Shown: positions 23,780 through 31,580 of the stretch, in pieces | Layout: each line of letters starts with the position of its first letter | How positions within the stretch are numbered: position 1 is the first letter of the stretch | Source: Paenibacillus beijingensis | GTDB taxonomy: Bacteria; Bacillota; Bacilli; Paenibacillales; Paenibacillaceae | DNA: 64,000 nucleotides | Assembly: GCF_000961095.1 (NCBI RefSeq) | Contig: NZ_CP011058.1 | Location: 831,501 to 895,500, forward strand | Direction: 5' to 3' | The notes under the pieces: generated by a model | Database searches by the model: none | The model's input: the letters and a program-made list of their open reading frames with translations, nothing else | What the model was told of the DNA's origin: nothing | Translations under genes and position numbers: made by a program

Positions 23780-24880
23780 CTAGTCGATGCTGCCCGCCCC
23801 GACCGACCAGTCCTCCAAAGACAGGCCCGGATCCGCCTTCATGTCGAGCGTCGTACATTCTCCGCTCTTCCACTTCAAGTGGGCGGCGGCAGCGATCATC
23901 GCCGCATTGTCGGTGCACAGGGACAGCGGCGGAATAAGCAGCGGCACGCCTTCGGCTTCGCAGCGGGCGGTGAGCGCCGCGCGCAAACCGCCGTTGGCCG
24001 CTACGCCGCCGCACAGCAGCAGCTGCCGCGCTCCGAACTGCTTCGCGGCGCGGATCGCTTTTTCCATCAGCACGTCGATGACCGACTCCTGGAAGCCGCG
24101 GGCGAGTGCGGAGCGGTCCAGCTCTTCGCCCTTCATCTTCGCCTGATTGATCGCCGCCAGCACGGCGGACTTGAGGCCGCTGAAGCTGAAATCGTACGAG
24201 TCCGGCTCCAGCCAGGCGCGCGGCAGCGTAATCGCTTCCTCCGCCGACTGGGCCAGCCGGTCGATATGCGGTCCGCCGGGGTAAGGAAACTGCAGCGCGC
24301 GCGCCACTTTGTCGTACGCTTCGCCAACCGCGTCGTCGCGCGTGCGTCCGATAATGCGAAAGCTCCCTTCCCGCTCCAGCACGACCAGCTCCGTATGCCC
24401 GCCCGACACGACGAGCGCCAGGCAAGGATACTGCAGCTCATAAATGAGCGCGTTGGCATAAATATGCCCGGCGATATGATGGGTGCCGATCAGCGGCACA
24501 TCGAGCGCCATCGCCAAGCTTTTGGCCGCGACGATGCCGACCAGCAGCGCACCCACCAGGCCCGGCCCTTGCGTAACCGCAATAGCGGACATCTCGTCCA
24601 AGCGGTGACCCGACTCCTGGACAGCCTGTTCCATCATGAGCGTAATCGTCTCGACGTGCTTGCGCGAGGCGATCTCCGGCACGACGCCGCCAAAGCGCTT
24701 ATGCGTTTCAATCTGGCTTGAGACGACGTTGGACAAAATGTGACGGCCGCCCTTGACGACGGCGACCGACGTTTCGTCGCAGCTGGTCTCGATCGCCAGA
24801 ATCAGCTCATGATCCGCCGCCCCGCCGGACGGCCCCTCTTGCATTTTCCGCTCCAAATGTTGATTCAAATGTATGGTCAT
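23780..24880 (-). CDS. tsaD: tRNA N6-adenosine threonylcarbamoyltransferase TsaD
   Basis: This 366-residue ASKHA-fold enzyme transfers the threonylcarbamoyl group to A37 of ANN-decoding tRNAs with TsaB and TsaE. It has LAIETSCDETSVAVV, the metal-binding HxxxH in GTHHIAGH (His135 and His139) and the late motif GGVAANGGLR. ATG 24880 overlaps the rimI stop (ATGA); the frame is open further upstream inside rimI, but that extension is unlikely to be translated. It is the last gene of tsaE-tsaB-rimI-tsaD. The matching Bacillus subtilis gene is gcp/ydiE. Confidence 0.97.
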   Translation of the reverse strand: MTIHLNQHLERKMQEGPSGGAADHELILAIETSCDETSVAVVKGGRHILSNVVSSQIETHKRFGGVVPEIASRKHVETITLMMEQAVQESGHRLDEMSAIAVTQGPGLVGALLVGIVAAKSLAMALDVPLIGTHHIAGHIYANALIYELQYPCLALVVSGGHTELVVLEREGSFRIIGRTRDDAVGEAYDKVARALQFPYPGGPHIDRLAQSAEEAITLPRAWLEPDSYDFSFSGLKSAVLAAINQAKMKGEELDRSALARGFQESVIDVLMEKAIRAAKQFGARQLLLCGGVAANGGLRAALTARCEAEGVPLLIPPLSLCTDNAAMIAAAAHLKWKSGECTTLDMKADPGLSLEDWSVGAGSID

Positions 24881-25392
24881 TGCGCCCAATCCCCTGTCTT
24901 CGCCTGCTGCAATTCCGCCCACATGATGAGTGCGTCCTCTCCGTTATCGGTATAGTAGCCGGGACGGATTCCCGACGGCTCGAACCCGAACTTGCGGTAC
25001 AAGCGCTGGGCGCGCTCGTTCGAGACGCGAACCTCCAGCGTCATTTTGCGGGCGCCGCAAAAAACGGCCACCTTCTGCAGCTCGCTCATAAGCCGCTGTC
25101 CCAGCTTCTGCCCCTGGTAGTCGCTGCGGACGGCGATGTTGGTTACGTGCGCTTCGTCGATAATGACCCACATGCCGCTGTAGCCGATAATCTCTCCATC
25201 CTTAACCATGACCAGATAACGGGCAAAATGGTTGTTCGTCAGCTCGTTGACGAAAGCTTCCTTCGTCCATGGGGATTCGAAGGCTTCCTGTTCGATCGCC
25301 GCGATCGCCGCCACATCTTCCAGCTTCATGCCGCGGAACTCCAGCGTGTCGCCGGATTCCGGCAGCGGTCTGGCTTGCTCGTACTCCGACAT
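24877..25392 (-). CDS. rimI: Ribosomal protein S18 N-terminal acetyltransferase RimI (GNAT)
   Basis: This 171-residue GNAT enzyme carries the acetyl-CoA-binding loop VRSDYQGQKLGQRLM (Q/R-x-x-G-x-G/A type) and the terminal ERAQRLYRKFGFEPSGIRPG typical of RimI. ATG 25392 follows GGGAGGCTTAAAACG. An N-terminal extension of about 20 residues precedes the fold compared with short RimI proteins. It lies between tsaB and tsaD, the usual RimI position, and overlaps the tsaD start by four bases. Acetylation of S18 is inferred from family and context. Confidence 0.93.
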   Translation of the reverse strand: MSEYEQARPLPESGDTLEFRGMKLEDVAAIAAIEQEAFESPWTKEAFVNELTNNHFARYLVMVKDGEIIGYSGMWVIIDEAHVTNIAVRSDYQGQKLGQRLMSELQKVAVFCGARKMTLEVRVSNERAQRLYRKFGFEPSGIRPGYYTDNGEDALIMWAELQQAKTGDWAQ

Positions 25393-25396
25393 CGTT

Positions 25397-26425
25397 TTAA
25401 GCCTCCCGGATTTTCCCCAGTAGCTTCGCTTCCGCTTCAGCCAACTGCGTGTAATTTGGAACAAACGTATGGGCATGATCCGTATCCCCCCCGATTATCC
25501 GCTTCATGCCGAGCCACGCGGTCCAGCGGCCTTCCAGTTCGTAAGGGTACAGCCTGACTTCCGGCCCCGCTCCCGCCGGGCCGAATGCATCCCGCACAGA
25601 TGCCGCAAAGCGGCCGGCCGCTTCCTCGTGCTTGGACAAATCGCCGGTCAGCCATATAATTCTCGGACGCCTGCCGGCACTGTCCGATGGAGCCTGCGCT
25701 TGTTCCGCCCGCTCCAGCAGCGAGGCCGTCCAGACGTCCATCAAGCGGACGCCGTCTTCCGCGAAGCGCTCAAAGCGACCGTCCGGATGCATGGCGTAGC
25801 CCCCCGTATAAACCTGGCCCCGACGGGCGTCCATCAGCGGCACGACCCAGTCGGTCCAGCTTTCTTCAGCGTCTCCAGGCGCGTCCGATTGCCCGGAACC
25901 GGCGGCGCCAGAGCGGCCGAAGCCGGAGTCGCTGCCGGAGCTGCTCCCGCTGACACCTGCGCTGCTGGCATCTCCTTCGGCAGCTGCTCCCTCCGGCGCT
26001 GCGGCACCATCTACCGCCGCAGCGCCGGAAGCTTCCTGCTGCAGACCGAAGCCGCTGTGCCACGCGCCGTAAGCGATCGCCTCCAGGCTGGAGACGCCGG
26101 CGAGCGGCTTGTCCCATACCCAGGCGAGCGTCTTCGCCACGCTGGCGGCGATGCGCATCCCCGTATAGGAACCCGGCCCCCGGCCGACCGCGATGCCGTC
26201 CAGCTCGCGCGCCGATACGCCGGCCGCCGCAAGCATGGCTTTCAGCTGCGACACGATTTGCACGGAGTGGTTCCGCTCCGCCATATATTGCACTTCCTGC
26301 AGGACGGTACCGCCACTGACGAGCGCGGCTGCAAGCGCCGCCGTCGACGTGTCGAAGGCCAGCACAAGCGGTTGTTTTTCATCTTCCAATAAGTCGATTC
26401 CGTTCGTTTGTTCGTTGTTAGCCAT
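25397..26425 (-). CDS. tsaB: tRNA threonylcarbamoyladenosine biosynthesis protein TsaB with low-complexity insert
   Basis: This 342-residue TsaB homologue is the scaffold partner of TsaD. It has LAFDTSTAALAAALV at the start, GIAVGRGPGSYTGMRIAASV around 78-97, and PLMDARRGQVYTGGY after residue 197. TsaB proteins usually have about 220-240 residues; here a Gly/Ala/Ser/Asp-rich stretch at residues 127-188 is inserted between conserved parts, without frame disruption. ATG 26425 follows CAGGAGCGGAAATAATA and overlaps the tsaE 3' end by eight bases. The C-terminal region is also longer than usual. Confidence 0.93.
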   Translation of the reverse strand: MANNEQTNGIDLLEDEKQPLVLAFDTSTAALAAALVSGGTVLQEVQYMAERNHSVQIVSQLKAMLAAAGVSARELDGIAVGRGPGSYTGMRIAASVAKTLAWVWDKPLAGVSSLEAIAYGAWHSGFGLQQEASGAAAVDGAAAPEGAAAEGDASSAGVSGSSSGSDSGFGRSGAAGSGQSDAPGDAEESWTDWVVPLMDARRGQVYTGGYAMHPDGRFERFAEDGVRLMDVWTASLLERAEQAQAPSDSAGRRPRIIWLTGDLSKHEEAAGRFAASVRDAFGPAGAGPEVRLYPYELEGRWTAWLGMKRIIGGDTDHAHTFVPNYTQLAEAEAKLLGKIREA

Positions 26426-26912
26426 TATTATTTCCGCTCCTGTCCTGCCGAAGCTGTGTGCACCAGCTCGCATAGCGCTCCCCGATGCCGTGCAGCTTAA
26501 TCCGTCTCTTGTCTCCGCCGAGATGCTCGATATACAGATGCAGACGCTGCGGCGGCAGCAAATCGCCGATCAGGCTTCCCCATTCCACAATCGTCACGCC
26601 TTCGCCGAAGAAATAGTCGTCGAGGCCAAGCTCGTCCGCCTCCTCCTGCGACAAGCGGTACACATCCATATGATAAAAAGGCATCGACCTGCCCGCATAT
26701 TCCTTAATGATCGTAAACGTGGGACTGTTGACGACGCCCTGCACCCCGATTGCCGCGGCAAACGCCTGGGAAAACCGCGTTTTGCCGGCGCCAAGGTCCC
26801 CGTCCAATATGAGCACCGTGCCCGGGACAGCCCATGAAGCAAGCAGCCCGGCAAGCTCCACCGTATCTTGCTCTCTGTCCGCCATCCATTCCGATTGCGC
26901 TTCTGCAACCAT
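26418..26912 (-). CDS. tsaE: tRNA threonylcarbamoyladenosine biosynthesis ATPase TsaE
   Basis: This P-loop protein of about 164 residues drives turnover of the TsaB-TsaD complex. It has LDGDLGAGKTRFSQAF as Walker A, then NSPTFTIIKEYAG, FYHMDVYRL and VTIVEWG, all conserved in TsaE. ATG 26912 has a weak GGA upstream; another in-frame ATG at 26930 gives 170 residues, and neither start is decisive. It is the first gene of the t6A operon, equivalent to Bacillus ydiB. The 26931-27080 interval should hold the operon promoter, but no clear -35/-10 pair was seen. Confidence 0.95.
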   Translation of the reverse strand: MVAEAQSEWMADREQDTVELAGLLASWAVPGTVLILDGDLGAGKTRFSQAFAAAIGVQGVVNSPTFTIIKEYAGRSMPFYHMDVYRLSQEEADELGLDDYFFGEGVTIVEWGSLIGDLLPPQRLHLYIEHLGGDKRRIKLHGIGERYASWCTQLRQDRSGNNNG

Positions 26913-27084
26913 ATCGTCACATCCGTTCATCGTTCAAAATCGTCAATTCAATGTAAACACTACGCCCTGCCCCACTGCTCGCGCAGCAAACTTTTCAAGT
27001 CCAAAAGTTTAGTTCAACTGATATAGCTTGGAAGGGCGGATTAACTGCTATTATTATATCGGTCCCTATCCATACCCGCAACAA

Positions 27085-27126
27085 AACGGCGGAAGCAGAC
27101 CCTTCTGCCGGGTACGCTTCCGCCGT
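27085..27126 (-). terminator. Terminator downstream of the YitT gene
   Basis: ACGGCGGAAGC and GCTTCCGCCGT form an 11-base perfect stem; on the minus strand a TTTTGTT tract follows. Confidence 0.75.
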
Positions 27127-27171
27127 CTTTGAGCAACGCGCGCGGCGGCTGCCGACCGCCCGCTCCGTTCG

Positions 27172-28041
27172 TTAATGAATTTCCCGTTTCTTGAAGCGGC
27201 CGCCCTTCACATCGTGAATATTTCCAACGGCCAAAAATGCCGACGGATCCTGTTCCATGACGATCGATTTCAGCTTCGCTTCCTCCAGGCGCGTCACTAC
27301 GACGAATATGACCGTCTTGTTGCCGCCTGTAAACCCGCCTTCGCCGGCCAAATACGTCACGCCCCGGCCGAGACGGCTCATAATCGTTTCGCCGACCGCC
27401 TTATACTCGTCGCTTATAATCCAGACGGATTTGGATTCGTCGATGCCTTCAATGACAACATCCATCACTTTGTAAGCGATGAAATAAGCGATTATTGAAT
27501 ACATCGCGCGGTCCCACGAGAAGACGAAGCCGGCGCTGGTAAGGATGAATAGATTAATAAACATGATGATTTCGCCGACCGAGAACGGAAGCCGCTTATT
27601 GAAGAGGATCGCGACAATTTCCGTTCCGTCCAGAGAGCCGCCGAAACGGATGACAAGTCCTACGCCCGCTCCGAGTATGATGCCTCCGAATACGGAAGCG
27701 AGGAACAGTTCGTCCGTGAATGCATGCACATGATGCAAAAGCTGCGTGCCAATAGACATGATCGCAACGCCGTAAAGCGTTGACATCGCGAACGTCTTCC
27801 CGATCTGCTTGTAACCGATAATGAGGAAGGGAACGTTAAGAATGAACAGAAATATGCCGAGCGGCACGTCCGTTATGGCGGAAAGCATAATGGAAATACC
27901 CGTTATGCCGCCGTCGATAATGTTGTTCGGAACGAGAAAAATTTCCAGGGCAACAGCCATCAGGCTGGCTCCGATCGTAATGAATATAATTCTCTGAATG
28001 ACTTCAAGCGTGGTCAGCTTCGTATGCTGATTGGTGACCAT
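27172..28041 (-). CDS. YitT family membrane protein (DUF161/DUF2179)
   Basis: A protein of about 289 residues with five or six transmembrane helices in the N-terminal two thirds (VPNNIIDGGITGISIML is the typical early motif; GGIILGAGVGLVIRFGGSLD follows) and a C-terminal cytosolic DUF2179 domain (GVTYLAGEGGFTGGNKTVIF). Family members are widespread in Firmicutes; their transport function is unresolved. GGGGAGG precedes ATGs at 28044 and 28041, and spacing favours 28041. It appears monocistronic. Confidence 0.93.
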   Translation of the reverse strand: MVTNQHTKLTTLEVIQRIIFITIGASLMAVALEIFLVPNNIIDGGITGISIMLSAITDVPLGIFLFILNVPFLIIGYKQIGKTFAMSTLYGVAIMSIGTQLLHHVHAFTDELFLASVFGGIILGAGVGLVIRFGGSLDGTEIVAILFNKRLPFSVGEIIMFINLFILTSAGFVFSWDRAMYSIIAYFIAYKVMDVVIEGIDESKSVWIISDEYKAVGETIMSRLGRGVTYLAGEGGFTGGNKTVIFVVVTRLEEAKLKSIVMEQDPSAFLAVGNIHDVKGGRFKKREIH

Positions 28042-28354
28042 CATCTGCACCTCCCCTTTCGAAAATCCCTTTTTTTCTATTATAGCGCAAAAAAAGACCT
28101 TTTTCCAGCAAATTCAGCTGATTTATTGATTATTTACAACTCTTTCATTCATTATCATTCATTTATCTTCAATTCTCATAGGCTTGTGAAACCTTTCATT
28201 TTTTTGTCGAACAACGTGGTTAGGGCACTCCCGGTTTGGCAACTTTATTCGTCGATTCAACGGCTGTCTCGTTGCAGTCAGCAGCAGGCGCCATGTGAAT
28301 GCTTCCGGCGGCAGAGGCAGAGAAACCTCCGCTAGCGACGTGTGTCTCCCAGCC

Positions 28355-28667
28355 CCTCGTACGGCTTACGAACCTAGTCATCGTTATTTGTGATAAAGGT
28401 ACCAGTTTCAAGCTTTAACGAATCCCAAAGTCTCTATTGTATTCCGATTGACTCGATTGGGCTGCATATGAAAGAAATAACGATTGCTCGGTTCGTTAAC
28501 GCCAGAAAAGTCTCGTAATCCCCGAAATAACGGGTTTACGGTTCTTTAGGCCCGGTCCATTAGCCGTCCGCTGACGCTTTCTGTCCGCAGACTTTCATAA
28601 AGCGAGAGAAACGTCCCGATTCGTACGGCCATAACAAAAACGAGGCGGAAGACAGCTCCCGCCCCAT
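28355..28667. repeat. Diverged intergenic repeat, family 1, copy B
   Basis: It is the counterpart of 6302-6611 in the same orientation. It starts with CCTCGTACGGCTTACGAAC and ends near ACAAAAACGAGGCGGAAGAC. The flanking 28060-28354 and 28668-28837 sequences hold no supported gene. Confidence 0.75.
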
Positions 28668-28837
28668 GTATCCTATTGAGCTAAAGCGGCTTTCGCCGTC
28701 TTGACCGCTGAACCAAGGTCGCCACATGACGAATCATGCGGAGATTGTCACGAGACGATGCGTTTGCGGATGCCGATCTGATTCGTCTCCGGCCGGTAAT
28801 TTAGCCGTTCTTCAATCATGTACGTTGTTCGCGGACC

Positions 28838-29041
28838 TCAGTTCACCTGACGGCTGTCCGCTTTCCCTTCATGGAGCCGCTCGACTGAAACGGTTTTCGT
28901 GTTTTGCGGAGTGCCGCCTACCTGCACCGTTGCCATTCCGTTCGGTTCATCGATATTTTCGATCCAGACGGACTGCCCTTCCAGATGAACCGCGAACGTA
29001 TCCGGCGATTCGTAGATTTGCTTCGCTCGTTCCATATTCAT
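28838..29041 (-). CDS. sspH: H-type small acid-soluble spore protein
   Basis: A 67-residue protein beginning MNMERAKQIYESPDTFAV, with VWIENIDEPNGMATVQ in the middle; this is the SspH pattern (about 59 residues in Bacillus subtilis). Such proteins are made in the forespore under sigma-G and coat or protect the spore interior. AAGGAGG lies 12 bases upstream of the ATG. It marks the organism as an endospore former. Its position upstream of, and divergent from, the Ku gene fits a spore DNA-protection neighbourhood. Confidence 0.85.
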   Translation of the reverse strand: MNMERAKQIYESPDTFAVHLEGQSVWIENIDEPNGMATVQVGGTPQNTKTVSVERLHEGKADSRQVN

Positions 29042-29058
29042 AAGCTGCGCTTTCCTCC

Positions 29059-29259
29059 TTAAGGTTGCTGTAAGTCTTTTCCCGCCCCGATCGTGTCGGT
29101 TGTCGTTTCCTCTATCAGGCCGTTATCGTACGTGACCTGTCCGCCGCCCAAGCCTTCGTTGACCATACGGTCAATATCGAGCTCGTACTGTTCTCGTCCT
29201 TCGTTCTTCATATCATCCAGGCAGCCTTCCCTGCCCGGGTTGTCGCACCGCTCGCTCAT
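29059..29259 (-). CDS. Small acidic protein, possibly sporulation-linked
   Basis: A 66-residue hydrophilic, acidic protein (NEGLGGGQVTYDNGLIEETT is its most distinctive part). ATG 29259 is preceded by AAGGGGAGAAATGAGCG. It ends 18 bases before sspH and is probably cotranscribed with it. The family was not identified with certainty; a short Firmicute DUF such as DUF4025 is possible. The sspH linkage suggests forespore expression. Confidence 0.65.
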   Translation of the reverse strand: MSERCDNPGREGCLDDMKNEGREQYELDIDRMVNEGLGGGQVTYDNGLIEETTTDTIGAGKDLQQP

Positions 29260-29383
29260 CGCTCATTTCTCCCCTTTGTCAGCTTGTTCACACACGAAAA
29301 ATATGCCCTCTCCGTTTGCATTTCATGCATTCGGGGAACGCTATTGATAACGATCCGCGTGCGAATGAAAGGAGACGATACAG

Positions 29384-30295
29384 ATGCATACCGTCTGGAA
29401 AGGCGCCATCAGCTTCGGCCTGGTGCATGTGCCCGTCAAAATGTTTTCCGCCACCGAAGACAAAGATATTTCCCTGCGTATGCTGCATAAGAAATGCGGC
29501 AGCAACATCGCCTACGTCCGGCAGTGTCCCGTCTGCGAAACCGATGTCGAATGGGACGAAATCATCAAAGGATATGAATACGAAAAAGGGCATTACGTCA
29601 CCTTTGAAAAGGAAGAGCTGGAGGCGCTCGGCGGCGAACGGTCGAAAAGCATCGAAATTCTCGACTTTGTCGCCTTGGAGGAAATCGATCCGATTTATTT
29701 TCAAAAGACGTATTATCTTTCTCCCGACCAGGCCGGCGGCGGAGCTTATTTGCTGCTGCTCGAAGCGATGAAGCAGACCGGCAAAATCGGCATCGCCAAA
29801 GTGTCGATCCGTTCCAAGAGCTCGCTGGCCGCCATCCGCGTCATCGAAGGCTGCCTGGCGATGGAGACGATTTTTTATCCCGATGAGATCCGACCGGTGA
29901 CGCAGGTTCCGAATTTGCCGGAGAAGATGCAGACGAGCGACAAGGAACTGACGATGGCCAAAATGCTGATCGAACAGCTGTCCACCCCATTTGAGCCGGA
30001 AAAATATACCGACGATTACCGGGAGCGGATGCTCGAGACGATCCAGCATAAAGTGGCCGGCGAGGAAGTGCGTGTCGCGCCGAAGCACGAGCAGGCGCAG
30101 GTGCTCGATCTGATGGCCGCGCTGCAGGCCAGCCTCGAAGCGGCGAAAATCCCGCCTTCGGCAGCCGACAAGACACCGTCCCCGGCGAAGCCGAGAGGAA
30201 AGCGCGCCGCCGCTGCCGCCGCCGCGGATGCAGAACCGGCGGTAAAGAAACCGGCCAAGCCGCGCGCGAAGAAGCCGAAGGAAACCGTGTCCTAG
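29384..30295 (+). CDS. ku: Non-homologous end-joining protein Ku
   Basis: This 303-residue bacterial Ku forms a homodimeric ring on DNA ends and recruits the LigD ligase. It opens with VWKGAISFGLVHVPVKMFSA, has RMLHKKCGSNIAYVRQCPVC, and the core ends with ELTMAKMLIEQLSTPFEPEK and YTDDYRERMLETI. The tail is rich in Lys, Ala and Pro (KPAKPRAKKPKE), as in Ku proteins with extended DNA-binding C-termini. AAAGGAG precedes the ATG. Ligase and polymerase genes lie 3-4 kb downstream on the same strand. Confidence 0.97.
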   Translation: MHTVWKGAISFGLVHVPVKMFSATEDKDISLRMLHKKCGSNIAYVRQCPVCETDVEWDEIIKGYEYEKGHYVTFEKEELEALGGERSKSIEILDFVALEEIDPIYFQKTYYLSPDQAGGGAYLLLLEAMKQTGKIGIAKVSIRSKSSLAAIRVIEGCLAMETIFYPDEIRPVTQVPNLPEKMQTSDKELTMAKMLIEQLSTPFEPEKYTDDYRERMLETIQHKVAGEEVRVAPKHEQAQVLDLMAALQASLEAAKIPPSAADKTPSPAKPRGKRAAAAAAADAEPAVKKPAKPRAKKPKETVS

Positions 30296-30336
30296 GTGAG
30301 GTGAACAATAAGGCAGCTTGACTTCCGGGACCGAAG

Positions 30337-30903
30337 TCAGGCGATCGGTTGTCTATGGCGGTATTTACTTAATGCATCATGAAAACGATGGAACGGGCCC
30401 GAAAGCATTTTAATGTTCCTTTTTATACGGGCTCGTTTCTGAAGGTCATAACCGCAATCAACGAATTGATCCACATTTTTATTTATTTTCTCTCTAAGGG
30501 TAATGATGAAACCGACAGCGATATGCGACCGGGCCAACTCTTGAAGATCGGAAGCAAGCGCCTCGCCAAGCTCCCTCATGCTTTCAATCGTTAATGCTTG
30601 CTGCACGACAATAGTCTCCGGGGTAAAATCCTCGCGATAATCCTGTCCGGGTACCTGCTCCCAGAAATCGTTCCATTCCTGCAACCGTTCCGTTTCGTAC
30701 AGCAAATATTTTAGAAATCCGCATAACCAAGCGGTGCAGCTTGTATTACGAAGCTGACATCCGATTCCATTCGTCAGATTCCGGCAGCCGCTGCAGCAGG
30801 AACCGCCGTTTACGATACAAACTTTACAAATCGCGTCGGAACCGGACTCCTGCAAATATTTGACACCCATCTCTATGACTGACTGTCTGCTTACTTTTTC
30901 CAT
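30337..30903 (-). CDS. Cys-rich protein with a possible metal-binding N-terminus
   Basis: A 188-residue soluble protein with a dense cysteine cluster at residues 26-61: CKVC, CCSGC, then single Cys in GIGCQL, NTSCTAW and LCGF. This pattern suggests a zinc or iron-sulfur site. The remainder is helical and charged. No family was recognised and no clear ribosome binding site precedes the ATG. It is divergent from an ArsR regulator; the spacer contains TATTCAAATATTCAAAAGTTCAAATA-type repeats that also occur before the SulP gene, so a shared regulator is likely. Confidence 0.7.
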   Translation of the reverse strand: MEKVSRQSVIEMGVKYLQESGSDAICKVCIVNGGSCCSGCRNLTNGIGCQLRNTSCTAWLCGFLKYLLYETERLQEWNDFWEQVPGQDYREDFTPETIVVQQALTIESMRELGEALASDLQELARSHIAVGFIITLREKINKNVDQFVDCGYDLQKRARIKRNIKMLSGPFHRFHDALSKYRHRQPIA

Positions 30904-30960
30904 ATGATTTAATATGGGGTAACGAATTTTTTTCGCGCCCGCTCCTTTTTTTGTTTTATT

Positions 30961-30990
30961 TATTCAAATATTCAAAAGTTCAAATATAAG
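30961..30990. promoter_or_regulatory. Repeated TTCAAATA operator candidate
   Basis: TATTCAAATA, TTCAAAAG and TTCAAATATA occur in succession in the spacer between the Cys-rich gene and the ArsR gene. Related sequence occurs before the ArsR start (31072-31092) and the SulP gene (31539-31561). Confidence 0.5.
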
Positions 30991-31118
30991 CGTAGTATAG
31001 CCCACATGACTACAAATAACAACTTGCAAGCGCATCGGCACCCATTTTTACCACATCTCTTGATATGTGCTATGATATTCATAAATTCAAACCTTCATCC
31101 GGTAAGGGGCATATACCC

Positions 31119-31448
31119 ATGAATCAAAATATTCAACAGTTTAAAGCCGATTTTTTTAAAGCTCTAGCTCATCCGATGCGCATCCGAATTCTTGAAGTGC
31201 TAAGCGAAGGGGATAAAAACGTAAACGAACTGCAAAGTATATTGGGCTCGGAAGGCTCCGCCGTATCGCAGCAGCTGTCTGTTCTACGAAATAAAAACGT
31301 CGTCTATGGCCTAAAAGAGGGAACCTCCGTCATTTACTCGCTGCGGGATCCTTTAATTAAGGACTTATTATCGGTAGCGAAGCAGATTTTTGATAATCAT
31401 CTCGTCGATGCCATTTCATTACTGAAGGACATCAGAAAAGAGACGTAA
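31119..31448 (+). CDS. ArsR/SmtB family transcriptional regulator
   Basis: This 109-residue winged-helix protein has the family core FFKALAHPMRIRILEVLSEG, followed by SEGSAVSQQLSVLRNKNVVY as the recognition helix and the wing. It has no cysteine, so metal sensing through the usual thiol sites is unlikely; a non-metal signal is possible. ATG 31119 has AAGGGG 11 bases upstream; the frame is open 5' of it. Position and shared TTCAAATA motifs suggest control of itself, the SulP gene and the Cys-rich gene. Confidence 0.9.
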   Translation: MNQNIQQFKADFFKALAHPMRIRILEVLSEGDKNVNELQSILGSEGSAVSQQLSVLRNKNVVYGLKEGTSVIYSLRDPLIKDLLSVAKQIFDNHLVDAISLLKDIRKET

Positions 31449-31538
31449 AGAAATAAGAACAGGGGGGTCCGTGAGCAACTTGGATCTCCTTTTTTTTCGG
31501 GTTTGACAGCGATATTTTGCAGGCGTATCATTTCTTTA

Positions 31539-31561
31539 TATTCAAATAATCAGATATTCAA
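31539..31561. promoter_or_regulatory. Operator candidate before the SulP gene
   Basis: TATTCAAATA...ATATTCAAAG repeats the half-site seen at 30961-30990. It lies about 25 bases before the SulP start. Confidence 0.5.
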
Positions 31562-31580
31562 AGAAAAGAAGGTAAAGCAG

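Noticed and set aside
23577..24425. An open frame of 282 codons on the minus strand overlapping tsaD
   Set aside because: It is an out-of-frame shadow of tsaD, Arg/Gly-rich, running into a repeat; tsaD itself has all family motifs.
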